Shown here: positions 7,670 to 17,027 of the stretch, in pieces
How the letters are laid out: each line of letters starts with the position of its first letter
Position numbering within the stretch: position 1 is the stretch's first letter
Origin: Porticoccaceae bacterium
GTDB lineage: Bacteria > Pseudomonadota > Gammaproteobacteria > Pseudomonadales > Porticoccaceae
Direction of reading: 5' to 3'
Length of the DNA: 50,207 bases
Assembly (NCBI GenBank): GCA_029248755.1
Contig: JAQWIR010000002.1
Span: 1 to 50,207, forward strand
The notes under the pieces: generated by a model
What the model saw: the letters and a program-made list of their open reading frames with translations, nothing else
Databases searched by the model: none
Told to the model about the DNA's origin: nothing
Program-made: the position numbers and the translations under genes

Positions 7670-8246
7670 AGCCACACCTCAGAGCCCTGAACTGATTGAT
7701 GCTATCAATCAGGTTTTTGCGCTGTTTCAAATAAACTATCACAACCAATATTTCAGTGCCTTTGGCGACAACACAAAATCAGAAAATTTAGCTAAAAATT
7801 TGTGGCTTAATAAGTTATCGCAATTTAGCGCCGAAACAATTTGTGGCGCGGCAGAGAAAATTATTGCTGACAATGATTATCTGCCAACCCTTCATAAGAT
7901 GCTAGAAGCCTGTCGTCAAGTGGGAATGCCAAAGGGCTTACCCAACCCGCGAAATGCCTATATTGAAGCCTGCAACAAGCCCAGCCCCAAGTTATCCCAA
8001 GACTGGTCACATGCGGCTGTTTATTTGGCAGGGCGCGACTGTGGTTGGCATACGCTTGGTAATGAAGTAGAACGCAAAGCTTTTCCATTATTTAATGAGT
8101 GCTATCGACAATATTGCGATCGGGCTTTAAGTGGCGAAGAACTAGCCATTGACCCACCAAAGGAACTGCCAGAGACTGCTGGAAAAAAAGCCAGTCGCGC
8201 AGAAAATCTAAAGCAGCTTAAAAAACTACAAAAATTAGTCGACTGA
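7581..8246 (+). CDS. Replication protein P-like (lambda P family) helicase-loader candidate
   Basis: This 221-residue protein resembles the phage lambda replication protein P family, which recruits the replicative helicase DnaB. Supporting motifs are PTLHKMLEACRQ, GLPNPRNAYIEAC, and WSHAAVYLAGRDCGWHTL followed by PLFNECYRQY; the C-terminus is a Lys-rich helix. The start chosen is ATG at 7581 (MASNKDLVQQ), because the next internal Met falls inside the conserved domain and the frame further upstream only reads through the preceding gene. This gives an 89-base overlap with the DnaT-repeat gene in the +1 frame, so the two are surely co-expressed. The partner gene suggests a DnaC-like role at the fork, which is an inference. 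Its stop faces gspB across 22 bases. Confidence 0.8.
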   Translation: MASNKDLVQQVVSEIATSSTRSQTEAGHPEATPQSPELIDAINQVFALFQINYHNQYFSAFGDNTKSENLAKNLWLNKLSQFSAETICGAAEKIIADNDYLPTLHKMLEACRQVGMPKGLPNPRNAYIEACNKPSPKLSQDWSHAAVYLAGRDCGWHTLGNEVERKAFPLFNECYRQYCDRALSGEELAIDPPKELPETAGKKASRAENLKQLKKLQKLVD

Positions 8247-8268
8247 CCTTATTTAAAGGTAATGCTAT

Positions 8269-8766
8269 TTAGGGGTAGGCAATAAATACCGAACGGCTTT
8301 GTTTTTCCATCTTAATACCATCAATCCCAATAGCTGTTAATTGCCAACCATTAGCGATTAGATCTCCTTCCTTGAACGATTGGTCGTTCGCAAATAATCG
8401 ATTAGATTCTGAACCCTGCGCAAAGTACATATGACCACTAATTTCTAATACTGGCAATGCAAACGCCTCAGGATCAACCCTTGGCTTTAATTCATCCACT
8501 AACGGCTCAACAATATTAGCGGGCTGTGGATTATCGGACACAATCTCAACCTTTTGCGCCAAAGGCTTAAAACTACCCTGATAAATCACCAAAACCAAAC
8601 CAAGAATTGCCAGCGAAATAAACACTAAGACTATCGCTGTCTTGTTAGATGCGGGTTTTTGCTCATAAGGATCCCAGCGCGCACTGGCAAAATCCTCCAA
8701 ATCTTTAGGGTCATCACGAAGTCGGTCTTGTTCCGCTTTTTTTAGCGCATTCAATATATAAGACAT
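8269..8766 (-). CDS. gspB: Type II secretion system assembly factor GspB
   Basis: This is a 165-residue bitopic inner-membrane protein. It has the typical cytoplasmic start MSYILNALKKAEQDR, one transmembrane helix (about residues 43-63, TAIVLVFISLAILGLVLVIY), and a periplasmic T2SSB domain at the C-terminus (VDPEAFALPVLEISGHMYF to SRSVFIAYP). In Aeromonas and Vibrio the GspA-GspB pair helps the secretin assemble across the peptidoglycan. The start overlaps the gspA stop by one base (TAATG). It is the last gene of the secretion operon and no strong terminator follows it. Confidence 0.9.
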   Translation of the reverse strand: MSYILNALKKAEQDRLRDDPKDLEDFASARWDPYEQKPASNKTAIVLVFISLAILGLVLVIYQGSFKPLAQKVEIVSDNPQPANIVEPLVDELKPRVDPEAFALPVLEISGHMYFAQGSESNRLFANDQSFKEGDLIANGWQLTAIGIDGIKMEKQSRSVFIAYP

Positions 8767-10460
8767 TACAAATTGCCCTCTTCCAACTCAACAACCCTTA
8801 GTCTTGGAATGTTAGGGTCAGCTAATTGATTGAGCCTCATAATAGTTTGTCGGCCAACCACGCCATCCGCCCTAATACCCTGAAGCGTTTGAAAATCTAG
8901 CACCCTATTTCGAATCACTTCAGTGTAATTACCGCCAGTGATAAAGGGCAAATAATTACTATCAATCAGTTGCAACTGTGACTGCACCCAATCAAGAGCT
9001 ATTGAATTTTTGTCTCCAAGGCGCAGACTTTTAATATCCGAGGGAGAATGCCATAAAAACAGATAGGCCCCATTCCAGCGCTCATTAAACCACTGCAAAG
9101 ATTCACGACGATCACCAGAATTGGTCTTTAGCAAAACTGAGTCATCATCTAAAGCCATTAATAAATGACTTTTTAAGCGTCCATTGTCCTCTTTAATCCA
9201 AATAATACCCGGTCTATCTATAGCCACTAATTGCAAGTTTTCGGCATCCGTTAGCTTTTCAGCGCCTAAATTATTGATCTCTGCGAGGGCAAAGACTTCC
9301 TCTTCTGAAAATAATGGCTCAACCTCAATCGACCAAGCGGCAAATAAATCTGCAAAGGGATTAGTCAATACAGAGGGAGAGACTTGAGTTACATCGGGTT
9401 CTGAGACTGGTATCACAGCCTGCATTAAAGGCTCAATTAAAATTTCTTCAGATTCAACAACTTCAATCAGGGGTTGCACCTGCTCTGGTATTACAGGTGC
9501 TTCGTCGACAATAATCTCAGCTTCTTCAACTGGGTTATTTAACTGACTAGAATCATATCTCTCAGCTATTAAGAGCGCAAAAATCCCCGCGATAAATAGC
9601 GCAACCAACCATTTTCTCGATGAATTTTTTTCAACAATTTGAGTGTCAAATATTTCCTTAGCAGCATTTTTAACTAATTTTGCAGATACAGTCTTAGCCC
9701 CTGTAGCATAAGCGGCAAGCAGGGCATGATGACAAATCAAATTAATTAGTCGAGGAACACCTTTGGTTAACTTAAACAACCTAGTCATTGCCGCACTCTC
9801 AAAAATCGCGCGATTAGCCCCTGCGTGATGCAGGCGATGATTTACATAATTAGCCACATCAGATTTAGCCAGTGGTAAAAGATGAAAACGCGCAACCACG
9901 CGCTGATTGAGTTGACGCTGGTCCTTTTGTGCTAAGGTTTCTAAAAGTTCTGGCTGGCCAACCAACAAAATATGCAACAGTTTATGAGTGGCTGTTTCAA
10001 GGTTACTTAATAAGCGAAGTATTTCCAAAACCTCTGGCGTTAAATTCTGCGCCTCTTCAATAACCACTAACGTTTTCTTACCCTCGGCATGGGCGGTAAT
10101 TAAATCGCTATTTAGGGCATCAATACAATTTTTAGTTAATGAAGTTTTTGAAGACTTGGGCAAGTCAATAGACAGCTCCTGACAGATGCTTGCCAATACG
10201 TCGGTGACCTCAAGAGTACTATTAAGTACATAGGCCACCCGCACATGAGCTGGAATTCGTTTTAAAAGGGTACGTGTTAGGGTGGTTTTTCCGGTACCTA
10301 CCTCGCCAGTCAGAAGAACAAAACCGCCCTCGCGATCAAGTCCGTATTTTAGGTGCGCTACTGCTTGGCGATGTTGGCTACTGGGGTATAAAAACCCCGG
10401 GTCTGGGACAATAGAAAATGGCTCACAATTAAGGGCAAAATACTGCTGATAGATGCTCAT
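8766..10460 (-). CDS. gspA: Type II secretion AAA+ ATPase with peptidoglycan-binding domain, GspA/ExeA
   Basis: This 564-residue protein has a cytoplasmic AAA+ domain with Walker A GEVGTGKTT (about 52-60) and Walker B LVVIEEAQ. A transmembrane helix (about 284-300, LVALFIAGIFALLIAERY) follows, then an acidic Pro/Glu-rich periplasmic linker, and finally a peptidoglycan-binding fold (LDFQTLQGIRADGVVGRQTIMRLNQL). The family (ExeA) uses ATP together with peptidoglycan binding to place the GspD secretin. It is coupled to gspB by a one-base overlap and lies 9 bases downstream of gspD. Fusion of the ATPase and peptidoglycan-binding parts in one chain is normal for ExeA. Confidence 0.93.
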   Translation of the reverse strand: MSIYQQYFALNCEPFSIVPDPGFLYPSSQHRQAVAHLKYGLDREGGFVLLTGEVGTGKTTLTRTLLKRIPAHVRVAYVLNSTLEVTDVLASICQELSIDLPKSSKTSLTKNCIDALNSDLITAHAEGKKTLVVIEEAQNLTPEVLEILRLLSNLETATHKLLHILLVGQPELLETLAQKDQRQLNQRVVARFHLLPLAKSDVANYVNHRLHHAGANRAIFESAAMTRLFKLTKGVPRLINLICHHALLAAYATGAKTVSAKLVKNAAKEIFDTQIVEKNSSRKWLVALFIAGIFALLIAERYDSSQLNNPVEEAEIIVDEAPVIPEQVQPLIEVVESEEILIEPLMQAVIPVSEPDVTQVSPSVLTNPFADLFAAWSIEVEPLFSEEEVFALAEINNLGAEKLTDAENLQLVAIDRPGIIWIKEDNGRLKSHLLMALDDDSVLLKTNSGDRRESLQWFNERWNGAYLFLWHSPSDIKSLRLGDKNSIALDWVQSQLQLIDSNYLPFITGGNYTEVIRNRVLDFQTLQGIRADGVVGRQTIMRLNQLADPNIPRLRVVELEEGNL

Positions 10461-10469
10461 AATTCACAT

Positions 10470-12419
10470 TTACTCAGTCTCTTGAAGTTGTCCTTCTTGC
10501 AAAATCTCTTGAAGCCTTTCACTAAGTTTGCTTTGCTTTTTGCCGTCCAAATCACGACTAATTAGATGCTCAAATTTGTCGTTAGATAAAACCTTGGCAT
10601 CACCAGGGGTACGAATAATTGTCGGACGAATAAACATCATTGTAACTTTTTTATCTTCCGTCTTGGATGAACTTTTAAATAAATGTCCCAATAAGGGAAT
10701 ATCACCCAAAAATGGAACCTTAGTCTCACCTTCTTTAAAATTATCCTCAATTAAACCCCCCAAAACAAGCAACTGACCATCTTCAATCATTACATTAGTT
10801 TTGATAGTATTTTTGGAGGTTGTCACCTGACGAGTTTGAGGGTCAACGCTTGCCACCTTAGAAGATTCTTGTTCAATCTCCAATCGAATTGCATTGCCCT
10901 TGCTAATCTGAGGCTTCACCGTTAACAGTATCCCCACTTCCTCACGATTATAAGTCGTAAAGGGATTTGATGTTCCTGAACCGCTAGGCTGATAACCACC
11001 AGTCTGAAACGGCACCTCTTCACCCGAGGTCAATTTTGCCTCTTCATTATCCAAAGTAACTACCGATGGCGTTGACAAAATATTAGTATCATCGTCGGTC
11101 TTAAGCGCCTCGATTAACAATCCCATTCCCTTACCAGTGACAGGATCAAAATCCCCACCAACGATAACGGTAGACTGAGGAATACTACCAACAACGGTAG
11201 TCAATGTAGCTGCATCTGGAGTGCCATTTAGGCCAGTACCCACTAACGAGGTAAGCAATCCATCAAAATTGGTTAGGTAACCGCCTTTATCCTTGCTGGT
11301 ATATAACAAATCTGTGCCTAATTCATTGGCCTGCCTCTCTGATAGCTGGGCAATAACTGCTTCAATCAGCACCTGCGGGCGAGAAATATCCAATTTATCC
11401 ACAATATTTTTAATTTCACGAATGACCGCAGCAGGGGCAGCTAAAATCAGGGCATTATTAAGCTCATCAATTTCCACTTTATAGCTAACCTTAGCGCTAC
11501 TCTTTTTTCCTTTAGACGTGGTTTCACCGGCTAAACGCAACAATATTTCAGAAGTTAACAAGCCATCTAATACTGGCTTAAGCTCTGCAGCGCGAGAATA
11601 GTTAAGATAGATAACCTCAACGCTGCCTTTTTTGCTTAAGGGCACATCAAGTGATTTCAGCATAGTTTTGAATGCCTCTCTGGCAGAGCCTGGACCACTG
11701 ACAATCACGCGATTGTTTAGGTCATCTTCAACCAGAGATAGCTCTTGTTTTTGTAGCTGTTTTAATTGCCCCGCAATATGCACAGCTTCAGCCGCTGATA
11801 TATGATCAAGACTAATCACCTCGACCGCTGTTTGATCGGGGTCATCTAAATCTTTAAGTAGCATTTTTAAGCGGTTAACATTAGAGCGAATATCAGACAC
11901 AACCAGATAGTTACTCTGATTATAGGCTTGAACGCGGGCACCATTACTCATAAGTGGCTTTAGCACAGGTATTAAAGTGGCCGCCTGAACATAGCGCACT
12001 TTAAGGATCTCAGTGACTAGCTCACTATTGCCACCCCCCGCTAGATTAAAAGATTGATTAAACGGTACTATTCTAGTCACCGCACCATCACGAATAGCTT
12101 GGTAACCCTGAACCTGGATAGCAGAAAGTATTGCCTCATAGAGCAATGACTTATCAATAGTTTCCGGTGAAATAATGGTCACTTTACCTTTCACTCTAGG
12201 GTCTAAAACAAAAGATTCGCCGGTGATTTCAGCAACACTTTCAATAACACTTCGAATATCCGCATCGCGGAAATTGATTTTCACCATATCTGCGGCAAAT
12301 GCCTCAACAACAAAACCTATTGAAATAATTAGGGTAACTAACCATTTAATTAGACCAGAGCATTTTCTCAATTGACCCACGTTCATATACTTTAACCACT
12401 TATTAATTTTAATATTCAT
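10470..12419 (-). CDS. gspD: Type II secretion outer-membrane secretin GspD
   Basis: The outer-membrane channel of the type II system, 649 residues. An N-terminal signal sequence ends near AFA-AD (about residue 43). The N0 domain (MVKINFRDADIRSVIESVAE) and the N1-N3 repeats follow, then the secretin core with VPFQTGGYQ and VEVISLDHISAAEA-type segments, and the GGLIEDNFKEGETKVPFLGDIPLLGHLF signature. The C-terminus is short and I do not see an S-domain for a GspS pilotin. An alternative start at Met12 (12386) would give a more usual signal peptide. The start lies just after the gspC stop, indicating coupling. Confidence 0.95.
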   Translation of the reverse strand: MNIKINKWLKYMNVGQLRKCSGLIKWLVTLIISIGFVVEAFAADMVKINFRDADIRSVIESVAEITGESFVLDPRVKGKVTIISPETIDKSLLYEAILSAIQVQGYQAIRDGAVTRIVPFNQSFNLAGGGNSELVTEILKVRYVQAATLIPVLKPLMSNGARVQAYNQSNYLVVSDIRSNVNRLKMLLKDLDDPDQTAVEVISLDHISAAEAVHIAGQLKQLQKQELSLVEDDLNNRVIVSGPGSAREAFKTMLKSLDVPLSKKGSVEVIYLNYSRAAELKPVLDGLLTSEILLRLAGETTSKGKKSSAKVSYKVEIDELNNALILAAPAAVIREIKNIVDKLDISRPQVLIEAVIAQLSERQANELGTDLLYTSKDKGGYLTNFDGLLTSLVGTGLNGTPDAATLTTVVGSIPQSTVIVGGDFDPVTGKGMGLLIEALKTDDDTNILSTPSVVTLDNEEAKLTSGEEVPFQTGGYQPSGSGTSNPFTTYNREEVGILLTVKPQISKGNAIRLEIEQESSKVASVDPQTRQVTTSKNTIKTNVMIEDGQLLVLGGLIEDNFKEGETKVPFLGDIPLLGHLFKSSSKTEDKKVTMMFIRPTIIRTPGDAKVLSNDKFEHLISRDLDGKKQSKLSERLQEILQEGQLQETE

Positions 12420-12420
12420 T

Positions 12421-13248
12421 TTAGGGTTTAAATCCTAGGTTTGGCATCATTTTAGCCGATAGGCTAGAGGCATTGATATAGATAATCTGCTTTTCACCTT
12501 CTCTCATTACAGTAACTGGTAAATTGGTAGAAGCACTAAACTTAATCCAATTGGTAGGGTCTGCCATTATATCTCGCATTGATATTCCATCTACACCAAT
12601 TACAACATCACCCTCACGTATATCCGCTAAGGATTGTACCTCGGCAGATAAATCATTAATCTTGAACCCAGTAGTCCCACCAGACAGAACTGGAACAGCA
12701 CCAAACATATTGGCTAGCGCAAATCCTCCAGCTGATGACCCCTTAGTATTGGCTTTGCCAGAACCTTTAGTCTGCTCAATAATAGTGTCTGGCTTTTTCA
12801 TTAGCATTTGTTTATTCACGCCATCTTGGAGAACAACTATCCTGAAGCTCTGAATATCCACAATTTTTGTTTGGCCTTCAATCTTGTCACCAATAAAATG
12901 AACCACTTCTTTAGAGCCGCCAAATTTTATAGTTGCAGTAGACTCATCGCCAGCCAGCAAAATACCCAATAATTGAGCATTAATATTGGCTATTGGTAGA
13001 TTTTCTGGAATATTATTTAAATCAATTGATTTCTTCGGCTTAATTTCAGCACCAAACCAATTAAAATTCAGTTTAGCGGGGGATCTAACCTGCTCAATGG
13101 CACTAATAAAAGGCTGCTCTTGTATTTTTTCTAGTAATACCGCAACAACTAAAACAAGCGTTACCAAGCCCAAAGCTAGCGTGGGTAACAACTGATTTTG
13201 CTGTATTCCGAGCCTATCTAAAAACTTAGTTAACACGCTGAACCTCAA
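12421..13248 (-). CDS. gspC: Type II secretion inner-membrane protein GspC
   Basis: GspC links the inner-membrane platform to the secretin. The 275-residue protein has a short cytoplasmic tail, one transmembrane helix (about residues 20-40, LLPTLALGLVTLVLVVAVLL), a periplasmic homology region (ANINAQLLGILLAGDESTAT) and a C-terminal PDZ-like domain (GFKINDLSAEVQSLADIREG, DVVIGVDGISM). In canonical operons gspC comes first; here it follows gspM and precedes gspD, overlapping gspM by 23 bases. A Gly/Ser-rich linker (GSGKANTKGSSAGG) separates the two periplasmic parts. Confidence 0.92.
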   Translation of the reverse strand: MRFSVLTKFLDRLGIQQNQLLPTLALGLVTLVLVVAVLLEKIQEQPFISAIEQVRSPAKLNFNWFGAEIKPKKSIDLNNIPENLPIANINAQLLGILLAGDESTATIKFGGSKEVVHFIGDKIEGQTKIVDIQSFRIVVLQDGVNKQMLMKKPDTIIEQTKGSGKANTKGSSAGGFALANMFGAVPVLSGGTTGFKINDLSAEVQSLADIREGDVVIGVDGISMRDIMADPTNWIKFSASTNLPVTVMREGEKQIIYINASSLSAKMMPNLGFKP

Positions 13249-13717
13249 ACCTTGCTTTTATTTTCGACAAATCATCAACCTCGGAAGTAAGTGCCACTTT
13301 ATCAAGCATATAACCTCTACAGGCAATTTGATGCATTAATTTTAAGAACTGATTGCTTTTAGTGCCACTTACCGTCAAAGAAAAAACATTATCCTTTTCA
13401 GCCGAAGAAACTATCTCTAACTGATTACGCCTAACCAATGAAGAGAGGTCAGTTTTTAAGCTATCATCCTGATTGCGGATTGTTTGGCAGTTGTTAGCTA
13501 ACCCTGCAACTAATTCACGCTTTTCTTGCAACCAGGACATATCTGCCTTTAGCGCATCTGCTTGCCCTTTTAGCTGAAAATAGACTTCCAATCTGGGTAA
13601 AAGCAACATAACTACCATCAGAATCGCCAACACCAACGCACCTATCTTTAGGAATAGTCTTTCGCGCGACTCTAATCCTGCAAAAAATTCAGAAACCACT
13701 GCTATGATATCGTTCAT
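13226..13717 (-). CDS. gspM: Type II secretion inner-membrane platform protein GspM
   Basis: This is a 163-residue bitopic protein: a short cytoplasmic segment, a transmembrane helix (about 23-43, LKIGALVLAILMVVMLLLPRL), a coiled-coil-like stretch (QADALKADMSWLQEKRELVAG) and a small periplasmic ferredoxin-like domain. GspM partners with GspL in the inner-membrane platform. Sequence identity to known GspM is low in general, so the call depends on size, topology and position directly after gspL, with a 4-base overlap, and before gspC. Confidence 0.85.
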   Translation of the reverse strand: MNDIIAVVSEFFAGLESRERLFLKIGALVLAILMVVMLLLPRLEVYFQLKGQADALKADMSWLQEKRELVAGLANNCQTIRNQDDSLKTDLSSLVRRNQLEIVSSAEKDNVFSLTVSGTKSNQFLKLMHQIACRGYMLDKVALTSEVDDLSKIKARFEVQRVN

Positions 13718-14853
13718 TGATTTGCTCCCGATTTTTTCGGAGTTAATCTCAGTTTTATGGCATCTTTATCCTTACCCGCCTGCTGAGTAATTCCAACCCG
13801 ATAGCCTGAAATATTAAGCTTGCGTTTTTTTAGCGCTGAGCCATTCTGAATTTGCATTTCTAGTTCATTTTTAGAATAACTAAGGCCAGTTAACTGACAG
13901 CCACAACCCTTCATAAGATTATTTATAGCTACTAAACCTGATATGGGCTCTGAGCTTAGACTATTTCGCTGTGAAAATAATAATGATAATTGCTTATCAG
14001 CTTCAATCCTAACATCCTTAGCTACAGGCCTTCGGCCCTCAAATAAACGCGAATAACCCTGTGTGAGACGACTTTCTAATTGACTAATTTCTTCCATCAT
14101 ATTGGCACTAGCAATTTGCAAATAAATAACCGACAACAGGATAGCAATTACTCCCAACAGGGCAGCAGGAAGAAATGCCATCAAAGCATTGAGCGAAATT
14201 TCAGGCTTATGGCCACCGCTTAGTAGGTTACATTGACTGGGCATTTGAGAAAACTGCCAATCAACTTCTGCATTATTAATATCCGCAAATTCAACCAAAT
14301 GCTCAGGAACTACTACTGTTTCAGGAACTGACAATGAGACCTTAATTGATTCATCTTGCTGAAGCAGTGTATCAATCATCGTCCATGCTACATCTGGACT
14401 TGCAGCAAATCCATCAATCGCACCATAGCGCACTAAGCAGAAGCCATCGCGCCAGCCAATACTGACTCTGCCATCTTCATAAGGTAATGCCATATAATCG
14501 GGATACATTGATTTAGGCACAACACCTGAATTTCTTGCTACACGTTGCCAATTTTGAATATCAGAATCACCAACAACTAAAATTTGTAATTTCCCCTCAG
14601 TATTCTGACCGCATACCACAAAATGGACATCTTCTATAGGCTGCAACAGTCGGTCCTCAAGTATCCACGGAATAAGTTCTGCCCATTTTCGCTTAGGCGC
14701 CGAAGGAGGATCAATAAGATGTAAAGCGACAGATTCAGATGGTACCCATAAGTCCATACTGATTAAATCAGCATCAGCCACCGACTCAAACGCCTCACCC
14801 TCATTGGTAATGTAACTATCAAGATTGTGAATATGGTCCACTGGCAGCGTCAT
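13714..14853 (-). CDS. gspL: Type II secretion inner-membrane platform protein GspL
   Basis: GspL has an actin-like cytoplasmic domain that holds the GspE ATPase at the membrane. The 379-residue protein shows the N-terminal region with LIPWILEDRLLQPIEDVHFVV, a transmembrane helix (about 222-246, LNALMAFLPAALLGVIAILLS) and a periplasmic ferredoxin-like part (MKGCGCQLTGLSYSKNELEM). It overlaps gspM by 4 bases and begins just after the gspK stop, within a tightly packed operon. Confidence 0.9.
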   Translation of the reverse strand: MTLPVDHIHNLDSYITNEGEAFESVADADLISMDLWVPSESVALHLIDPPSAPKRKWAELIPWILEDRLLQPIEDVHFVVCGQNTEGKLQILVVGDSDIQNWQRVARNSGVVPKSMYPDYMALPYEDGRVSIGWRDGFCLVRYGAIDGFAASPDVAWTMIDTLLQQDESIKVSLSVPETVVVPEHLVEFADINNAEVDWQFSQMPSQCNLLSGGHKPEISLNALMAFLPAALLGVIAILLSVIYLQIASANMMEEISQLESRLTQGYSRLFEGRRPVAKDVRIEADKQLSLLFSQRNSLSSEPISGLVAINNLMKGCGCQLTGLSYSKNELEMQIQNGSALKKRKLNISGYRVGITQQAGKDKDAIKLRLTPKKSGANQ

Positions 14854-14854
14854 T

Positions 14855-16003
14855 TTAAGCCCCGATCATTAAACAAGCTGGAAGTACTTGCTGGTCATCT
14901 ATTATTTTTTCAGATTCTTTACCAGAATCTGCTTTTGCCAACAGCTTTCCTAGCAACTCTGAAGCACTATTTTTATCTACACTGGCTGGCACCGTAGTAA
15001 GTTCTCTGGAGATTATAACCGAATCTGCTCTAGAACTGCGCATTATAATGCTTCTAACTTCTATTCGTGCATCACCGAGAGTAACTTCAATGTACAACTC
15101 AAAAAAATCTGACTTTATATCAACTAACGTATCTGGCCAACGACGCTGTATATCCGATTGAGATAAAGCAAAATCATCAGCCAACTGAGTATGAAATTCT
15201 GATAAATTTTCAAATGGGCGATAAGCTAATACTGAATCCCTAAACTGCATATCAAAATCACCACCCATAGCCAATAGCAGCTCCTCAGAGGCAGTATTTA
15301 CATTGATTTTAACAGGTGTGTGTTTAACTCCCGCCTTGATATCCTCAACCGGTAATGTGGTTATCCAGGGCCTTAGTTTTTGAACCTCAAAAATTTCATA
15401 CCCCACCACTGAGGCTAATTCACCGGGCTCAACCATAGCCGAATCGGCTATCATTCGTGGCGGAATGGCCGCCGCATATTCATCTTGTTCAGCGCCATCT
15501 GGACCAATTTTTGAAGAGCCTTTGTCTACCCAGTCAATAATTGCTTCCACTCGCCCAGGAAAGACCGGAATATCTAGATACCGCAGCAAATTATTCCATA
15601 TCTTGGCAGAGCTAGCTTCATCCCCAGAAAGCTTCGCACTAAGTGCTCCTGAAGATCCATAGCCTACCAAAAAGTTGTTTAAATTGAACCGCCCCTGAAG
15701 ATCTGAAATACAGCCATTAATCATTCCACCATCAACCGGCATAGCGGGGATTGCTTGGGCCCATAATTCCTCAAAATGATCTACCTGTGAATCAGCTGAA
15801 TCTTCATTTAGTAGCTGTCTCGCCCAGCTTTCAGCACCTAGTGCTAAAAAATAGGCCTGTTTTTGATGAATAGCCAAGGTCGACTGTGCAATATTAATTT
15901 GATGACGATAAAAAATATTACCCAAAATAAACACAATGCTCGTCATTAACAACAAAGTTGCAATTAGGGCAACACCGGATTGTCGAGAGAACGATTGCCT
16001 CAT
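14855..16003 (-). CDS. gspK: Type II secretion minor pseudopilin GspK
   Basis: The largest minor pseudopilin, 382 residues, expected at the tip of the pseudopilus in a complex with GspI and GspJ. The prepilin segment is SGVALIATLLLMTSIVF: the residue at position 5 of the mature form is Ala rather than the usual Glu, a known feature of GspK. A large periplasmic domain follows, with GRFNLNN, DWVDKGS and INVNTASEELLLAMGGD, typical of the family's helix-hairpin-helix-like inserts. It overlaps gspJ by 4 bases. Confidence 0.93.
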   Translation of the reverse strand: MRQSFSRQSGVALIATLLLMTSIVFILGNIFYRHQINIAQSTLAIHQKQAYFLALGAESWARQLLNEDSADSQVDHFEELWAQAIPAMPVDGGMINGCISDLQGRFNLNNFLVGYGSSGALSAKLSGDEASSAKIWNNLLRYLDIPVFPGRVEAIIDWVDKGSSKIGPDGAEQDEYAAAIPPRMIADSAMVEPGELASVVGYEIFEVQKLRPWITTLPVEDIKAGVKHTPVKINVNTASEELLLAMGGDFDMQFRDSVLAYRPFENLSEFHTQLADDFALSQSDIQRRWPDTLVDIKSDFFELYIEVTLGDARIEVRSIIMRSSRADSVIISRELTTVPASVDKNSASELLGKLLAKADSGKESEKIIDDQQVLPACLMIGA

Positions 16004-16635
16004 GAAGGGCTTACCCCCAAGAAAAGCCTAGACGTTTCTGCACCATTTTCCATCGTAATTGTGACTCGAATCATTTTTGGCAGCGGACTAGTTTTCCCTA
16101 ATTTTGCAGACGGCCAGTCAGGTGTAAATATATTATTTGGGCCTAAATGCTCAAATAAAACCTCATCCACACTCTCTAAAAGTACAACAGTGACACCATC
16201 TGTATATCTTATAGATTCGGTTATACCCCATGATTGACGGATGAATTTCTGTTCATCATTAAGAATATAATTAATTCTTCTAATTCCACTGGGATTAGGC
16301 GTCACCATAGGGCCACCACCGCGGCTAAATCGAACGCCAAATTTGCTATTATCAGTGATATAAGGTGGCTCAACACCCCCAAGCCCGTCTTTAAAAGGAC
16401 GATCTCTTAGATGCATTAAATCGCGCTGAATGATATTCCAAGCCCTTTGGATTTCAGCCTCTCCCATTTTTTTAGATCGACTTCGCTCATCAGCTGTTAT
16501 AACAACTTCAATTGCCTGATAGGACATTAATGAAATAATCGCCAACAGAGAAAGGGAGACCAAAGTTTCAATCAAGGTAAAACCTGACTGACTTTTAGAG
16601 TGCTTTTTCTGCCTTGAGGATTGGATTAAATACAT
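16000..16635 (-). CDS. gspJ: Type II secretion minor pseudopilin GspJ
   Basis: Minor pseudopilin of 211 residues. It has a longer positively charged leader (MYLIQSSRQKKHSKSQSG) and the class III prepilin site G|FTLIETLVSLSLLAII with Glu at mature position 5. The body holds the family pattern RAWNIIQRDLMHLRDRPFKD and LNDEQKFIRQSWG. It would be processed by a prepilin peptidase encoded elsewhere. Its start lies 2 bases after the gspI stop and it overlaps gspK by 4 bases. Confidence 0.93.
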   Translation of the reverse strand: MYLIQSSRQKKHSKSQSGFTLIETLVSLSLLAIISLMSYQAIEVVITADERSRSKKMGEAEIQRAWNIIQRDLMHLRDRPFKDGLGGVEPPYITDNSKFGVRFSRGGGPMVTPNPSGIRRINYILNDEQKFIRQSWGITESIRYTDGVTVVLLESVDEVLFEHLGPNNIFTPDWPSAKLGKTSPLPKMIRVTITMENGAETSRLFLGVSPS

Positions 16636-16637
16636 AA

Positions 16638-17027
16638 TTAATCCTCAATAATATAAAGAGCTAATGAACTTATAATTTGATCACTACCCGCCGCACTAAT
16701 TTTTGCCTCATAACGATATAGATCTTTACCTACAGCAGGTTCGACGGTCGTCTTCCAATTCCAGTCTCGACCATATTGTGCTTGTTCGCCTTTTTTTAAA
16801 TTGCCGGAGCGATCAGAGTTGGATACCCAGCCTTCAGAAAATCGATATTGCTCCATCAAAACATTCCATGCAACCTGCGAGCTAAACGTTCTATTGCTCA
16901 TATGATTACGCTGATCAGCATATTGATGAACAGTTGATATCGCTCCGCCTAGAACTATACTCAGGATAAAAAGTGCCACCACAACTTCTATTAGGGTAAA
17001 GCCGGATCTAGAACTGGAATATTTCAC
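16638..17027 (-). CDS. gspI: Type II secretion minor pseudopilin GspI
   Basis: Minor pseudopilin, 129 residues, usual length. The prepilin site is SG|FTLIEVVVALFILSIVLGGA, followed by the typical QVAWNVLMEQYRFSEG segment and a short beta-rich tail (DLYRYEAKIS). GspI nucleates assembly of the pseudopilus tip with GspJ and GspK. The gene overlaps gspH by 4 bases (ATGA type). Confidence 0.93.
   Translation of the reverse strand: MKYSSSRSGFTLIEVVVALFILSIVLGGAISTVHQYADQRNHMSNRTFSSQVAWNVLMEQYRFSEGWVSNSDRSGNLKKGEQAQYGRDWNWKTTVEPAVGKDLYRYEAKISAAGSDQIISSLALYIIED

Noticed and set aside
8247-8268. Terminator between the P-like gene and gspB
   Set aside because: The 22-base gap has no inverted repeat with a U-run.
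15900-16003. Loss of the conserved Glu at mature position 5 in GspK as a defect
   Set aside because: Lack of Glu5 is a normal property of GspK tip pseudopilins.
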